Source: Acidobacteriota bacterium (GTDB taxonomy: Bacteria > Acidobacteriota > Terriglobia > Bryobacterales > Bryobacteraceae). From it: a stretch of DNA of 64,000 nucleotides. Positions 1 to 9,803 of this stretch are shown piece by piece (positions within the stretch are counted from its first letter, which is position 1; each line of letters begins with the position of its first letter). A program made the position numbers and the translations under genes. The notes under the pieces were generated by a model. That model ran no database searches. It worked only from the letters and a program-made list of their open reading frames with translations, and was not told the DNA's origin. Where the stretch lies: contig JAFDVS010000065.1 of the NCBI GenBank assembly GCA_018268935.1, positions 1 through 64,000 on the forward strand, read 5' to 3'.

Positions 1-1
1 C

Positions 2-2908
2 GGCATCGAGCACATCGAGTCGCGTTCGCTGCCGGGCACGAGCCTCATCAAGATCTACTTCCAGCCCGGCACCAACCCCGATTCCGCCGTTTCCACCATT
101 GCCAATCTGGCGCTGGCGGAAATGCGCCGCATGCCTCCCGGGACGCTGCCGCCTTACGTTCTGCGCTTCGATGCTTCGAGCATCCCCGTTTGTCTCATCT
201 CGCTGAAGGGCGCCGGCATGACCGAAGCCGCATTGCGCGACGTCGGCCATTACCGCGTCCGGACGCAAGTTGCCAAGATCGCCGGCGCGGCCGTGCCTCC
301 GCCCTTCGGTGGCCGCTACCGCCAGATCATGGTCTACGTCGATCCGAACAAGCTGGAAAACTACCAGATGAGCCCGATGGACGTGGTGCGCGCCATCAAC
401 GAATCGAACGTCATTCTTCCGTCCGGCAACATCCGCATCGGCCCCGTCGATTACCCCATCTTCACCAACAGCCAGTTCACCGATCTCAACGGCATCCTCC
501 AATTGCCGGTGAAGACGAACGGTATTGCCGCGGTCAATGTCGGCGATGTTGCCAATGTCCGTGACGCAGCCCAGATACAGTTCAACATCGTCCGTGTCGA
601 TGGCCAGCCTTCCGTCTATCAGCCGGTGCTGCGCCAGGGCGGCGACACCAACACCATCGCCGTGGTCAACTCCGTGAAGAACGAAGTGAAGAACCTGCTG
701 GATGTGCCCGACAACCTGGTGGCCGAAGTGGTGTTTGATCAATCGCGCTTCATTAAGCAGGCTATTCAGACGCTATTGAGTGAAGGCGGCATCGGTATCT
801 TCCTTACCTCGACGATGATCCTGCTCTTCCTCGGCAGTATGCGCGCCACGGTCGCGGTGTTTTTCTCTATCCCGCTATCGGCGCTGGCCGCGTTCGTCGC
901 GCTGTATCTCGGCAATGGGTCAATCAATACGATGACCCTTGGCGGGCTGGCGTTGGCGTTTTCACGCCTGATCGACGATTCGGTGGTGGTGCTGGAAAAC
1001 ATCTTCCGCCGCATGGACCAGGGTGAATCGCCGCGCGTCGCCGCCCGCAATGGCGCCAACGAAGTGGCTCTGCCCGTGCTGGCCTCCACACTCACCACGG
1101 CGGTAGTCTTTCTCCCCGTCGTGTTCCTTTACGGCGTGAGCAAAGATTTGTTCACGGCGCTTGGACTCACGGTCGTACTGAGTCTGCTCGCCTCCTACGT
1201 GGTGGCGATGACCATCGTCCCGCTGTTCTGCGCCCGCTTCATTCACGAGAAGGATCACCACACGGGGCGGGAGGTCGGCTGGTTCTATCACTTCAACGTA
1301 CTGTTCGTGAAACTGATGACGGTTTACGACCGCATCCTGGGCGGTCTGCTGCGTTATCCGATGACCGTGGTGACCGTGCTGCTGGCGGGCTTCGCATTGA
1401 GCCTGCTGCTCTATCCGAAGCTCGGCTCCGCGTTCTTTCCCCGCACCGACGCCGGCCAGTTCATCGTCAACATGAAGGCGCCATCCGGCACCAGCCTCGA
1501 TATCACCGAAGCGAAAGTGAAGCGCGTGGAGCAGATGGTGCGCGAAATCGTCGACCCGCGCGACCTTGAGATGCTGGTCTCCAACGTCGGCGTCGTGCCC
1601 GATTTTTCCGCCATCTACACCAGCAATGCCGCTCCGCACATGGCCTTCGTCCAGGTCAGCCTGAAAGAGAAGCGAACCACCGGCAGCTACGCCTACATGG
1701 CCCGCGTACGCGAACGTCTGCGCCGCGAGATGCCGGAACTCACTACTTACTTCCAGAGCGGCGGTTTCGTCGATGCGGTGCTCAACTTCGGCTCCCCAGC
1801 GCCCATCAACGTTCAGGTGAGCGGCCCCGACATGCAGTCGATCTTCGGCGTCGCTACGCGCCTTGCGCCTGAGATTCGCCGTTTGCCCGGCGTCAATGAT
1901 GTCTACATCCCGCAGGATTTCGATCTGCCGGCCTTACGCGTGGATGTCGATCGCCGCCGCGCTTCGCTGATGGGTCTCAGCGCGCGCGAAATCGTCAGCA
2001 ACCTCATCACCTCCGTTTCTTCCAACACGATGATTGCACCCACCTTCTGGACCGATCCGAAGAGCGGCAACGATTATTACCTCGCGGTACAGTACCCTGA
2101 ACGCAGCGTCAAGGCCGTCTCCGACCTTTCGCAGATGCCGCTGCGCACGCTCTCCAAAGCCACCACCACGCTGGACTCCGTCGGCACCGTCAGCCGCGGC
2201 GTTTCCCCGACCGAGATCGCCCATTACGGTTTGCGCAAAGTGGTGGACATGTATGTCAACCTGGACACCGAAGACCTGGAAAAGACAGCCGCTTCGATTG
2301 AACACGTGCTGTCGAAGAAGGAGCTACCCAAAGGCGTGCGCATCGATCTGCGTGGCTCCGTCCACGCTATGCGTGCTTCCTTCAAAAGCTTCGCCGGTGG
2401 ACTGGTTCTCGCCACTGCGCTGCTCTATCTCATCCTCGTCGCGCAGTTCCGCTCCTTCCTCGATCCGCTGCTGATCCTGCTGGCCGTTCCCATGGGACTG
2501 GCAGGCGTGCTGGCCACGCTCTACACCACCGAAACCACGCTCAACGTGCAATCGCTGATGGGGGTGATCATGATGGTTGGCATCGTCGTCTCGAACTCGA
2601 TTCTGATCGTCGAGTTCACGCGCCGGCTCCGCATGGACGGCATGGAACTGGGTGACGCTGTGCAGATGGCGGCGCGCGTGCGTCTTCGCCCCATTCTCAT
2701 GACGTCTCTGGCCACCATCATCGGCATGATGCCGATGGCGTTGAAACTCGGCACCGGCAGCGAAGCCTATGCCCCGCTCGCGCGCGCCGTCATCGGGGGA
2801 ATGGGTGTGTCGTTGTTGCTCACCGTATTCATCGTGCCCGCGGCGTACCTGGCGGTCTATCGCGACCGGCCGGCCACAGCGGGTCTCCCCGTGGAGGAAG
2901 AAGCTTGA
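2..2908 (+). CDS. RND efflux transporter permease (5' partial)
   Basis: Inner-membrane proton-driven RND pump subunit of the AcrB/HAE1 class. The reading frame is already open at base 2, so the N-terminal end (about 70 residues by comparison with pumps of about 1040) lies outside the window; 968 residues are visible. Seen directly: two sets of porter-domain sequence and two blocks of hydrophobic helices, and the TM4 signature LIDDSVVVLENI near 965-1003 with the paired Asp used for proton relay. The TM10 region near 2575-2610 reads VGIVVSNSILIVEF and lacks the Lys found in E. coli AcrB, a variation seen in many environmental RND pumps. The stop codon overlaps the TTG start of the TolC-like gene, so the two are translationally coupled and presumably form one envelope-spanning pump. 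A periplasmic adaptor is not visible and is probably upstream. Substrate cannot be deduced. Confidence 0.93.
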   Translation, partial: GIEHIESRSLPGTSLIKIYFQPGTNPDSAVSTIANLALAEMRRMPPGTLPPYVLRFDASSIPVCLISLKGAGMTEAALRDVGHYRVRTQVAKIAGAAVPPPFGGRYRQIMVYVDPNKLENYQMSPMDVVRAINESNVILPSGNIRIGPVDYPIFTNSQFTDLNGILQLPVKTNGIAAVNVGDVANVRDAAQIQFNIVRVDGQPSVYQPVLRQGGDTNTIAVVNSVKNEVKNLLDVPDNLVAEVVFDQSRFIKQAIQTLLSEGGIGIFLTSTMILLFLGSMRATVAVFFSIPLSALAAFVALYLGNGSINTMTLGGLALAFSRLIDDSVVVLENIFRRMDQGESPRVAARNGANEVALPVLASTLTTAVVFLPVVFLYGVSKDLFTALGLTVVLSLLASYVVAMTIVPLFCARFIHEKDHHTGREVGWFYHFNVLFVKLMTVYDRILGGLLRYPMTVVTVLLAGFALSLLLYPKLGSAFFPRTDAGQFIVNMKAPSGTSLDITEAKVKRVEQMVREIVDPRDLEMLVSNVGVVPDFSAIYTSNAAPHMAFVQVSLKEKRTTGSYAYMARVRERLRREMPELTTYFQSGGFVDAVLNFGSPAPINVQVSGPDMQSIFGVATRLAPEIRRLPGVNDVYIPQDFDLPALRVDVDRRRASLMGLSAREIVSNLITSVSSNTMIAPTFWTDPKSGNDYYLAVQYPERSVKAVSDLSQMPLRTLSKATTTLDSVGTVSRGVSPTEIAHYGLRKVVDMYVNLDTEDLEKTAASIEHVLSKKELPKGVRIDLRGSVHAMRASFKSFAGGLVLATALLYLILVAQFRSFLDPLLILLAVPMGLAGVLATLYTTETTLNVQSLMGVIMMVGIVVSNSILIVEFTRRLRMDGMELGDAVQMAARVRLRPILMTSLATIIGMMPMALKLGTGSEAYAPLARAVIGGMGVSLLLTVFIVPAAYLAVYRDRPATAGLPVEEEA

Positions 2909-4167
2909 AGATCGCCGCTCTGCTGTTCGTCTGCGGCGCGGCCTGGGCGCAGCAACCGTTGACGCTCGATCAGGCCGAGTCGCTCGCCATTCAGAATCAT
3001 CCGCGCATGAAATCGACGCAGCTCACGGTCGATTCGGCGAAAGAAATCGTGACCCAGGCTCGCTCCGCCTACAAACCAGTAGTCTCGGCCAACGTCACCG
3101 CATCGGCCGCCGATCATCTGTCGCGCATCGGCGCGGGAGGCGGCTTGAATGCCTCCAGCATCTTCAGCCGCTTTGCCTCAGGCATCGTGATCACGGGCCC
3201 GGTGTGGGATTTCGGCCGTACTTCAAACATCGTCTCCGCGGCACGCTCGCGCGTGGAAGCGGCATCGGAAACAGTCAATGCCTCCCGCGCCGACATCCGC
3301 ATCGAAGTCCGCCGCGCTTATTTCAATGCGCTGCTGGCGCAGTCTACCGTACGCGTGGCGCGCGAAACACTCGAAGCCAGGCGCCTCGTCCTCAAACAGG
3401 TGAGTGCGCTCGCCGACAGCAATCTCCGCTCCACGCTCGATGTTGGTTTCGCTGAAGTCTCGGTGTCCGAAGCTGAGCTCGCGGTGGCCAACGCCACTAC
3501 TGGGCTCAACTCGACGCTTGTTGATCTTTCCGCGGCGATGGGCATGAAGGAAACCGTCAACTATTCCCTGGCCGATGCCCCGGCGCCGTTGGAGCTGAGC
3601 AAAGATGCTGAGGCAATGGCAAAGGAATCCGTCGCCAGGCCGGAACTGGAAGCGCGCCGTCTGCTGGTGAAAGCAGCCCGCAGTTTCGCCGAAGCCGAGC
3701 GGCGTCTCGCCTACCCTACCCTCACCGGGCTGGGGGTCGCGGGTGTGGTCCCCGCCGGCGATGAACGCCTCAAGACGCGCTACTCCGGCGTTGGCTTGAA
3801 CCTCAACATTCCTCTCTACAATGGCGATCTCAACCGCTCCCGCCGCCGCGACGCCGACCTCAAAGTAAAGATCGCCGAGATGGAATTGCTCGACGCCGAG
3901 ATACGCATTGGCGCCGACGTGAAACGCGCCTGGCTCGCTGCTAACGATTCCTTCCAGCGCCTGCCTGTTACCGCGAAGCTGCTGGAACAGGCCCGCCGCA
4001 CGTTGCGCCTGGCGCAGACACGCTATGAACTGGGACTCGGCAACATCGTCGAATTGAATCAGGCGCAACTATCGCGCTTCTCTGCTGAGATCGCCGAAGT
4101 GACGGCGCGCTACGAATACCAGTTGCGCCGTTCGGTGCTCGACTACGCTGCGGGATTGTTGAAGTAA
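2905..4167 (+). CDS. TolC family outer-membrane efflux protein
   Basis: Outer-membrane channel partner of the RND permease just upstream. The 420-residue protein begins with a signal peptide (KIAALLFVCGAAWA, then QQPLTLDQAESLAIQNHP), the usual first helix of the OEP/TolC family. The rest is two homologous alpha-helical hairpin halves with Ala/Arg-rich heptads, and the second half contains the typical ARRTLRLAQTRYELGLGNIVELNQAQ segment (residues about 365-395). The start is TTG at 2905, overlapping the permease stop as TTGA; this is the only start that retains the signal peptide. The stop lies one base from the stop of the convergent DUF2490 gene, leaving no room for a conventional terminator. 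Length and order match tripartite efflux systems. Confidence 0.93.
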   Translation: MKIAALLFVCGAAWAQQPLTLDQAESLAIQNHPRMKSTQLTVDSAKEIVTQARSAYKPVVSANVTASAADHLSRIGAGGGLNASSIFSRFASGIVITGPVWDFGRTSNIVSAARSRVEAASETVNASRADIRIEVRRAYFNALLAQSTVRVARETLEARRLVLKQVSALADSNLRSTLDVGFAEVSVSEAELAVANATTGLNSTLVDLSAAMGMKETVNYSLADAPAPLELSKDAEAMAKESVARPELEARRLLVKAARSFAEAERRLAYPTLTGLGVAGVVPAGDERLKTRYSGVGLNLNIPLYNGDLNRSRRRDADLKVKIAEMELLDAEIRIGADVKRAWLAANDSFQRLPVTAKLLEQARRTLRLAQTRYELGLGNIVELNQAQLSRFSAEIAEVTARYEYQLRRSVLDYAAGLLK

Positions 4168-4168
4168 C

Positions 4169-4792
4169 CTATCGCTCCGAGCGGCGGAATGAAACCGATG
4201 TGATGATCGCGTTGCGATTGCCGCCCCAGGAAGCACGCCGCACGTCGTATTGGTAGCTCACATCCAACATCACGTGTGGATTGACGTGAAACCGCAAACC
4301 GCCGGTCTGCCGCGAGGAAAAGAATCCTTGCCGGATGACCATGTATTCGTATTGCAGGAAAGGAACAACCGTGCGCCGTGGGAACATCAGACGCGTATAA
4401 GTGCGGTAGCGGTTGTGGTCCTGCCTTCCCGCTCCATAGTGGCGCTCATAGGTCAGCCGCCCAATCAACGTGTAATCCTTCAGCGCCCACCGCCGGTCCA
4501 CGCCCGCAAACGTGCGATGCCCCATCAACCACGGCTTGTTTGCTTCGTGACCGGGCTGCGCCCAGTATCCGCCGAAGTACAACAACCGGCTGTTTACTCG
4601 ATAGGTGAGCATTGGGCCACCCAGAAACTGGTTTAACAACTGAAACTCATCGCGCGTCCGCACGCGCGTCGTGACCTGAATATCGATTTTCTTTGTGAGT
4701 CTCTCTGCAATGTCGAAAGAGTGCCAGGAAAACAACTCCGCTGCTGGTAGGATGGGCGCCACAAGCAGGACCAACGCAATTGACCTAAGCAT
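4169..4792 (-). CDS. DUF2490 family outer-membrane-type protein
   Basis: A 207-residue secreted protein with a signal peptide (MLRSIALVLLVAPILPAAEL) followed by alternating aromatic/hydrophobic beta strands such as LLYFGGYWAQ, RLTYERHYG and LDVSYQYDVRR and a C-terminal strand rich in basic residues. This is the DUF2490 pattern, a predicted small outer-membrane beta barrel of unknown function. The frame stays open upstream to 4891, but that extension would run into the divergent sulfatase gene and bury the signal peptide, so the Met at 4792 is preferred. No Shine-Dalgarno is evident. It converges on the TolC-like gene with a one-base gap. Function unknown. Confidence 0.75.
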   Translation of the reverse strand: MLRSIALVLLVAPILPAAELFSWHSFDIAERLTKKIDIQVTTRVRTRDEFQLLNQFLGGPMLTYRVNSRLLYFGGYWAQPGHEANKPWLMGHRTFAGVDRRWALKDYTLIGRLTYERHYGAGRQDHNRYRTYTRLMFPRRTVVPFLQYEYMVIRQGFFSSRQTGGLRFHVNPHVMLDVSYQYDVRRASWGGNRNAIITSVSFRRSER

Positions 4793-4875
4793 GAGCGAGA
4801 TCGATTCGTGATTCCATTGTACGCCTTCCCACCGGTTGACAGCAGCCGCGGCATTGCATAAGGATCGAAAGGAAC

Positions 4876-6663
4876 ATGAGCCACAACCCACTATCGCGGC
4901 GCCGAATGCTTTCCACCCTGTTCGGCGGCACGGCCCTGGCGGCGGCCCAGGATTGCCCCGCCCCTCAACCTGCGCGTGAGTTCTCCGGCGTCATCGGGCG
5001 CACCGCTGCAGCATCGAAACCCGCACCGCTCGCTGTCCACCAGCCCAAAACAGGAACCCCGAATTTTGTTTACATCGTTCTCGACGATACGGGCTTTTCA
5101 GACCTCCACTGCTACGGCTCGGAAATCAATACGCCCCGCATGGACGCGCTCGCCGCAGGCGGCCTTCAATACAACAATTTTCATTGCAAGGCGATCTGTT
5201 CGCCCACTCGCGCCTCGCTGCTCACCGGCCGCAACAGCCACGCCATCGGCATGAAGGAACTGGCCGGCGACGATCAGGGCTATCCCCACTCCCGAGGCCG
5301 CGTCACGCCCGCCGCAGCCACCGTCGCCCAGATCCTCAATTCGCACGGCTATTCCACCTACGGCGTCGGCAAGTGGCACCTCGTCCCCACCCGCGACATG
5401 CGCGCCGCCGGCGCCCGCGAGCACTGGCCCCTGCAGAAAGGCTTCGACCGCTACTACGGCTTTCCCTCCGGCTGGACCGATCAGTACAAGCCCGATCTGT
5501 TCGAAGACAATCATCCCGTCAAGCCGCCCAACAAGCCGGATTATCATTTCTCCGTCGACATCATCGACCGTGGGTTGGCGATGCTCGACGACCACTTCGC
5601 CGACAACGCGAAGAAGCCATTCTTCCTTTACGTCGCTTTCGGCGCAACCCACACGCCTGTTCAAGTGCCGAAGCGTTACGTCGATAAATACGCGACGGCA
5701 TACGACAAAGGTTGGGACGGCATCCGCGAAGAGCGCCACAAGCGCATGCTCGAAATGGGCATCATCCCGCCTGGCACGAAACTACCGCCGCGCAATCCCG
5801 GCGATCCCGCGTGGCAGGATCTCGACGATCAACAGCGAGCCGTCTACGCCCGATTCATGGCCGCCTATGCCGGATTCCTGGAACACACCGACGAACAAAT
5901 CGGCCGCGTCGTGGATTACCTCAAATCGAAACATCTCTTCGAGAACACGGCCATCTTCCTTATCTCCGACAACGGCGGCGCGCCGGAAGCCGGAGTGAAA
6001 GGCAACTTCTCTCGCGCCTATGGCGACCAGACGACGATCGCCGAAATGCATCGCCGCCTGGATGAAATGGGCTCACCGACCACGCAGCCCTTGTATCCGC
6101 GCATGTGGGCCTCGGCCTCTGTCACTCCGTTTAAGTTCTACAAGCTCTGGCCCTATGCCGGTGGCGTGCAAACGCCGTTTCTTGTGTCGTGGCCTGCGGG
6201 CATCAGGCAGACCGGCCTCCGCAAGCAGTTTGTTGATGTCATCGACATCACTCCAACGGTGCTCGATATCGCGGGTGTGGAGGCCCCGGCATCATTTCAT
6301 GGAGTGTGTCAGATGCCGATGCAAGGCAAGACCATTCGCCCGACCTTCGACAACCCCAATGCCTCCGACCCGCGCGATCGCCAGTATTACGAGTTATGGG
6401 GCAGCCGGGGTATCTGGCACAAAGGCTGGAAGGCGATTGGCATTCACACCCCCGGCACGGATTTCGACACCGACAAATGGGAGCTGTATCACGTCGAAAT
6501 GGATTTCTCAGAATCCGACGATGTCGCCGCCCAGTACCCACAAAAACTGGAAGAGCTGAAGAAACTCTGGTGGGAAGAGGCGGAGAAAAACGGAGCACTG
6601 CCGCTTCTGGAAGCGCCGGTCCCGCGCCGCCGCACCTATGATCAGGCCGTTCCCAAACGCTAA
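4876..6663 (+). CDS. Arylsulfatase, Tat-exported
   Basis: Sulfatase of the alkaline-phosphatase superfamily that hydrolyses sulfate esters in the periplasm or outside the cell. A Tat signal (SRRRMLSTLFGG) opens the protein. The metal-binding Asp pair is at residues 70-71 (IVLDDTGF), and the maturation motif C-S-P-T-R is at Cys108, where Cys (not Ser) implies conversion to formylglycine by an FGE-type enzyme. HPHS-like metal segments and GKWHL follow, as in type I sulfatases. At 595 residues it is within the usual range. The start is set by AAAGGA at 4867-4872. The opposite-strand DUF2490 gene begins 83 bases upstream. The substrate is unknown; the surrounding carbohydrate genes suggest a sulfated glycan. 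Confidence 0.93.
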   Translation: MSHNPLSRRRMLSTLFGGTALAAAQDCPAPQPAREFSGVIGRTAAASKPAPLAVHQPKTGTPNFVYIVLDDTGFSDLHCYGSEINTPRMDALAAGGLQYNNFHCKAICSPTRASLLTGRNSHAIGMKELAGDDQGYPHSRGRVTPAAATVAQILNSHGYSTYGVGKWHLVPTRDMRAAGAREHWPLQKGFDRYYGFPSGWTDQYKPDLFEDNHPVKPPNKPDYHFSVDIIDRGLAMLDDHFADNAKKPFFLYVAFGATHTPVQVPKRYVDKYATAYDKGWDGIREERHKRMLEMGIIPPGTKLPPRNPGDPAWQDLDDQQRAVYARFMAAYAGFLEHTDEQIGRVVDYLKSKHLFENTAIFLISDNGGAPEAGVKGNFSRAYGDQTTIAEMHRRLDEMGSPTTQPLYPRMWASASVTPFKFYKLWPYAGGVQTPFLVSWPAGIRQTGLRKQFVDVIDITPTVLDIAGVEAPASFHGVCQMPMQGKTIRPTFDNPNASDPRDRQYYELWGSRGIWHKGWKAIGIHTPGTDFDTDKWELYHVEMDFSESDDVAAQYPQKLEELKKLWWEEAEKNGALPLLEAPVPRRRTYDQAVPKR

Positions 6664-6726
6664 AGCGGCTGGATTCCTTTCCGCGCATTTCCGCTCTTCT
6701 TCCCGCTTATTCCAACGGAGGATAAA

Positions 6727-7836
6727 GTGGCCGACAAAGAGCTACAGCAAAAAGTGGATCATTCAGCGCTGATCCTGGAAATGACGACCGCGCTGAACCA
6801 GGCATCGGACCGATGGTCGGAGGTTTGCCGCGTCTATTCGGAAGCATGGGATACGGCCGTCGACACCCATGTCGAGGTTCTCAAAAAAATCAACAGCGCC
6901 AAGGAAGCAAGAGCCAAGGCCGCCGCCGATCGCGTCAAACTCTGCTTCGATCTGGCGGCTGTCTTCCTGCCAATGATAGGTGGTCCGGCCGCCATCTCGA
7001 TGGCTCCCATCCTGTCCGCGCGCGCGCAATTGCTGGTCAACACCGTGGAGAAACGAGCCCTGCAAACATGGTCCACCTTCTCCACCAGCCGCCCAATTGT
7101 GGCCAAGGTAGTCGCCGAAGCCGGCAAGCGCTCCGCTAACGAAGGCAAAGACATCGCCTCAAAAATCCAGAAGCAGATTATGGAAAAGATAGCGCCTGCC
7201 TATGCCAATCCGAAGGTGCCGCCCGCCAACACCAAGCCCATCACCGCATTCACCGACAGCATCAACCGCACCCGAGACTACATGAATACCTGGGTCGCCG
7301 ATTGCGCCAAGTGGAACGCTACAGGGAGCAAAGAACGCATCATGATCCCGGTTGCTCACGACTTGTTTCTCAACCATCCGTGGATCCGTACTGCGCCGCA
7401 AGTGGAAACAACACAAGGCCTGCGCTCCAGCTTCTCCACATATATCGAAATGGTGCTTTGGCTCCGCTGGGCCCGCACACTCAATGAACAATACTGGCAA
7501 AAGGCTCACGACTGGTACGACAAGGAATACTGGCCTGCAAACCGTAACGACAAGGTCCAAATGGTGAAGAACCGCGCCCGGGCCCTCGTCATAGATATCC
7601 TCGACTACCGGCCCCTCTTCCTCCACTTCGCCTACAATTTTCCTCGTCATCTGGGCATCGTCAAGTGGACTATTCTCAATCCGCGGGATATGTTTCCTGG
7701 CGAAGATGTCTCCCTCGACCTCTACGCCCTTCTCAAGACGGCGAAACACCGGAGCGCTCCGCTCTATATGCTTGGAAGCATCATTCCGCCTCACACCATC
7801 AATCAGGATTTCGCGCGCGAGTTGATGGCCTTCTAG
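6727..7836 (+). CDS. Unrecognised helical protein
   Basis: I do not recognise this 369-residue protein. It starts at GTG 6727 behind a strong Shine-Dalgarno GGAGGA at 6717-6722. There is no signal peptide. The first 75 residues are charged and helical, followed by a hydrophobic stretch (residues about 77-100, LCFDLAAVFLPMIGG then Ala/Ser/Met/Pro-rich) that could be a helical hairpin or a membrane-active segment. The C-terminal half is rich in Trp and Tyr (WYDKEYWP, YRPLFLHFAYNF). It stands alone between a sulfatase and a sugar-enzyme pair, with no obvious operon partner. A toxin or effector is conceivable from the shape, but nothing in the sequence demonstrates it. Confidence 0.8.
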   Translation: MADKELQQKVDHSALILEMTTALNQASDRWSEVCRVYSEAWDTAVDTHVEVLKKINSAKEARAKAAADRVKLCFDLAAVFLPMIGGPAAISMAPILSARAQLLVNTVEKRALQTWSTFSTSRPIVAKVVAEAGKRSANEGKDIASKIQKQIMEKIAPAYANPKVPPANTKPITAFTDSINRTRDYMNTWVADCAKWNATGSKERIMIPVAHDLFLNHPWIRTAPQVETTQGLRSSFSTYIEMVLWLRWARTLNEQYWQKAHDWYDKEYWPANRNDKVQMVKNRARALVIDILDYRPLFLHFAYNFPRHLGIVKWTILNPRDMFPGEDVSLDLYALLKTAKHRSAPLYMLGSIIPPHTINQDFARELMAF

Positions 7837-7890
7837 CTCTCCGCGCCCGCATGGAGGCCGGCGAGGTACAATCGCACGGAGGTCCCCGTC

Positions 7891-8970
7891 ATGCACCGCA
7901 GAGAGTTATTCCAACTCGCATTAGGCGCCGCCGCAAGCGCTGCTACCGCCCCAGCGGCAAAGAAGCCGCTCGAACCACTCGCCCCCGGCATCAAGATCTC
8001 CTTGCAGATCCCCACCGAGGTGCCCGACGACGAACTCACCTTCGCCAAACAGATGGGCGTCGAATGGGTCAACGTTCCCACCGGCGGGCCCACTTCCAAC
8101 TACGAACGCTACGCGGCCATCGTCAAGAAGGTGGAAGGCGCCGGCCTCAAAGTCTGGAACATCGGCAACAGCAACGTCCACAACATGCCCGAGGTCACGC
8201 TCAACCTTCCGGGCCGCGATCAGAAGATCGAAGAGTACAAACAGTTCCTTCGCAACCTCGGCCGTGCCGGACTCAAGTACACCACATACGCTCACATGGG
8301 CAACGGCATCTGGAGTTCGGAACGCGGCCAGACCCGAGGCGGCGCTTCGGCCCGCACTTTCCATCAGGACACCGCCAAGGGCTACTGGGCCGGCAAAGTC
8401 TTCGAAGGCCCGCTCACACACGGACGCAAATTCACCAAGGAAGAGCTGTGGGAAAACTACACCTACTTCATCAAGCAGGTGGCCCCGGTCGCCGAAGAGC
8501 AAGGCATCCGCATCGGCATCCATCCCGATGATCCGCCAGTGCCCGAACTGGGCGGCGTTCCGCGCCACATCTTCGGCACCTTCGATGGCTACATGAAAGC
8601 TCTCGAAATCGCCAACAGCCCCAACGTGGGAGTCTGCCTCTGCTGCGGCACCTGGATGGAAGGCGGAAAACATACCGGCAAAGATGTGTTTTCGGCTGCC
8701 CGCGAATTCGCCAAGATCGGCAAGCTCTGGAAAATCCACTTCCGCAACGTCAGTGCCCCCATCCCCAACTTCACCGAGACCTTCGTCGACAACGGCTACA
8801 CCGACATGTACAAGCTCATGAAGACCCTCGTCGAAGTCGACTTCCGCGGCAATCTCATTGCCGACCACGTGCCTGAAATGGTGGGTGGACGCAAAGCGGG
8901 CTGGGGCTATTCCATCGGCTACATCCGCGCGCTCTATCGCGCCGCGCAAGCCGAATTGAAACGAGGTTAA
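7891..8970 (+). CDS. Mannonate dehydratase-like TIM-barrel protein, Tat-exported
   Basis: A 359-residue enzyme resembling mannonate dehydratase (UxuA family, D-mannonate to 2-keto-3-deoxygluconate) within the xylose-isomerase-like TIM-barrel fold. Supporting segments are GIHPDDPP and GGVPRHIFGT in the middle (residues about 210-230), CCGTWMEGG, HFRNV and FVDNGYTDM near the C-terminus, all characteristic of UxuA-like sequences. Unlike cytosolic UxuA, it has an N-terminal Tat-like signal (HRRELFQLALGAAASAATA), so it probably acts in the periplasm and may have a related rather than identical substrate. SD GGAGG lies at 7879-7883 and a -10-like TACAAT at 7867-7872. The DUF1080 gene follows after two bases, so the two are probably co-transcribed. 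Confidence 0.8.
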   Translation: MHRRELFQLALGAAASAATAPAAKKPLEPLAPGIKISLQIPTEVPDDELTFAKQMGVEWVNVPTGGPTSNYERYAAIVKKVEGAGLKVWNIGNSNVHNMPEVTLNLPGRDQKIEEYKQFLRNLGRAGLKYTTYAHMGNGIWSSERGQTRGGASARTFHQDTAKGYWAGKVFEGPLTHGRKFTKEELWENYTYFIKQVAPVAEEQGIRIGIHPDDPPVPELGGVPRHIFGTFDGYMKALEIANSPNVGVCLCCGTWMEGGKHTGKDVFSAAREFAKIGKLWKIHFRNVSAPIPNFTETFVDNGYTDMYKLMKTLVEVDFRGNLIADHVPEMVGGRKAGWGYSIGYIRALYRAAQAELKRG

Positions 8971-8972
8971 TC

Positions 8973-9803
8973 ATGTCACTCCGCAATCTCATCATCGCCG
9001 CCATCGCGGCCACCATTGCCACCGGCTTGCTGCTTTCCCAAGCCACGAAGAAGCCCGGCTATCGCACCTCACCCACCGGATACAGCGACACGCCCGTGCT
9101 CCCCGGACAGCAATGGAAAGTGCACGACATCGCCCGTCCCAAACCGCGCGTCGTTAGCCCCGGTGCACAGTACGGCATGCCGCCATCCGATGCCGTTGTG
9201 CTCTTTGACGGCAAGGATCTTTCCAAGTGGATGGTGGAAACCAAGCAAGGCCTGAAGCCTGCCAATTGGACCGTTGCCAACGGCTACATGGAAGTGAAAT
9301 CCGGCGCCGGCACGCTCGTCTCCAAGGAAAAATTCGGCGACGCCCAGTATCACATCGAATGGGCGTCCCCCACCGAAATCACCGGCGATTCGCAATGGCG
9401 CGGCAACTCCGGCGTGCTCATCATGAGCCGCTACGAAATCCAGGTGCTCGACTCCTATAACAACCCCACCTACGCCGACGGCCAGGCTGGCTCCATTTAC
9501 GGCCAGTGGCCGCCATTGGTCAACGCCTCGCGCAAGCCCGGCGAATGGCAGACCTACGACATCATTTTTGAAGCTCCGAAATTTGAAGGCCAGAAGCTTT
9601 CGAAACCCGGCTACGTCACCGTCATCCACAACGGCGTGGTCACCCAGCATCGCAAGGAAATCGTCGGGCGAATGGCCCATCGCGTCGTCGGCACGTATGC
9701 CCCGCATGGCGCCGAAGAACCGCTCGGCCTCCAGGATCACGATGTCCCCGTGCGCTACCGCAACATCTGGGTGCGCCGCCTCACCGGCTACGATCAGCCC
9801 TGA
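8973..9803 (+). CDS. 3-keto-disaccharide hydrolase domain protein (DUF1080)
   Basis: A 276-residue exported protein with an N-terminal hydrophobic segment (LRNLIIAAIAATIATGLLL) and one DUF1080 / 3-keto-disaccharide hydrolase domain, a concanavalin-like jelly roll. Typical marks are VVLFDGKDLSKW (about residues 73-84), GNSGVLIMSRYEIQVLDS, GQAGSIYGQ and the C-terminal VRYRNIWVRRL. Characterised members cleave 3-keto-glycosides after oxidation of the sugar at C3. The gene starts two bases after the mannonate dehydratase-like gene and presumably works with it on sugar derivatives in the periplasm. Its 3' end overlaps the convergent M20 peptidase by 10 bases. Confidence 0.88.
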   Translation: MSLRNLIIAAIAATIATGLLLSQATKKPGYRTSPTGYSDTPVLPGQQWKVHDIARPKPRVVSPGAQYGMPPSDAVVLFDGKDLSKWMVETKQGLKPANWTVANGYMEVKSGAGTLVSKEKFGDAQYHIEWASPTEITGDSQWRGNSGVLIMSRYEIQVLDSYNNPTYADGQAGSIYGQWPPLVNASRKPGEWQTYDIIFEAPKFEGQKLSKPGYVTVIHNGVVTQHRKEIVGRMAHRVVGTYAPHGAEEPLGLQDHDVPVRYRNIWVRRLTGYDQP

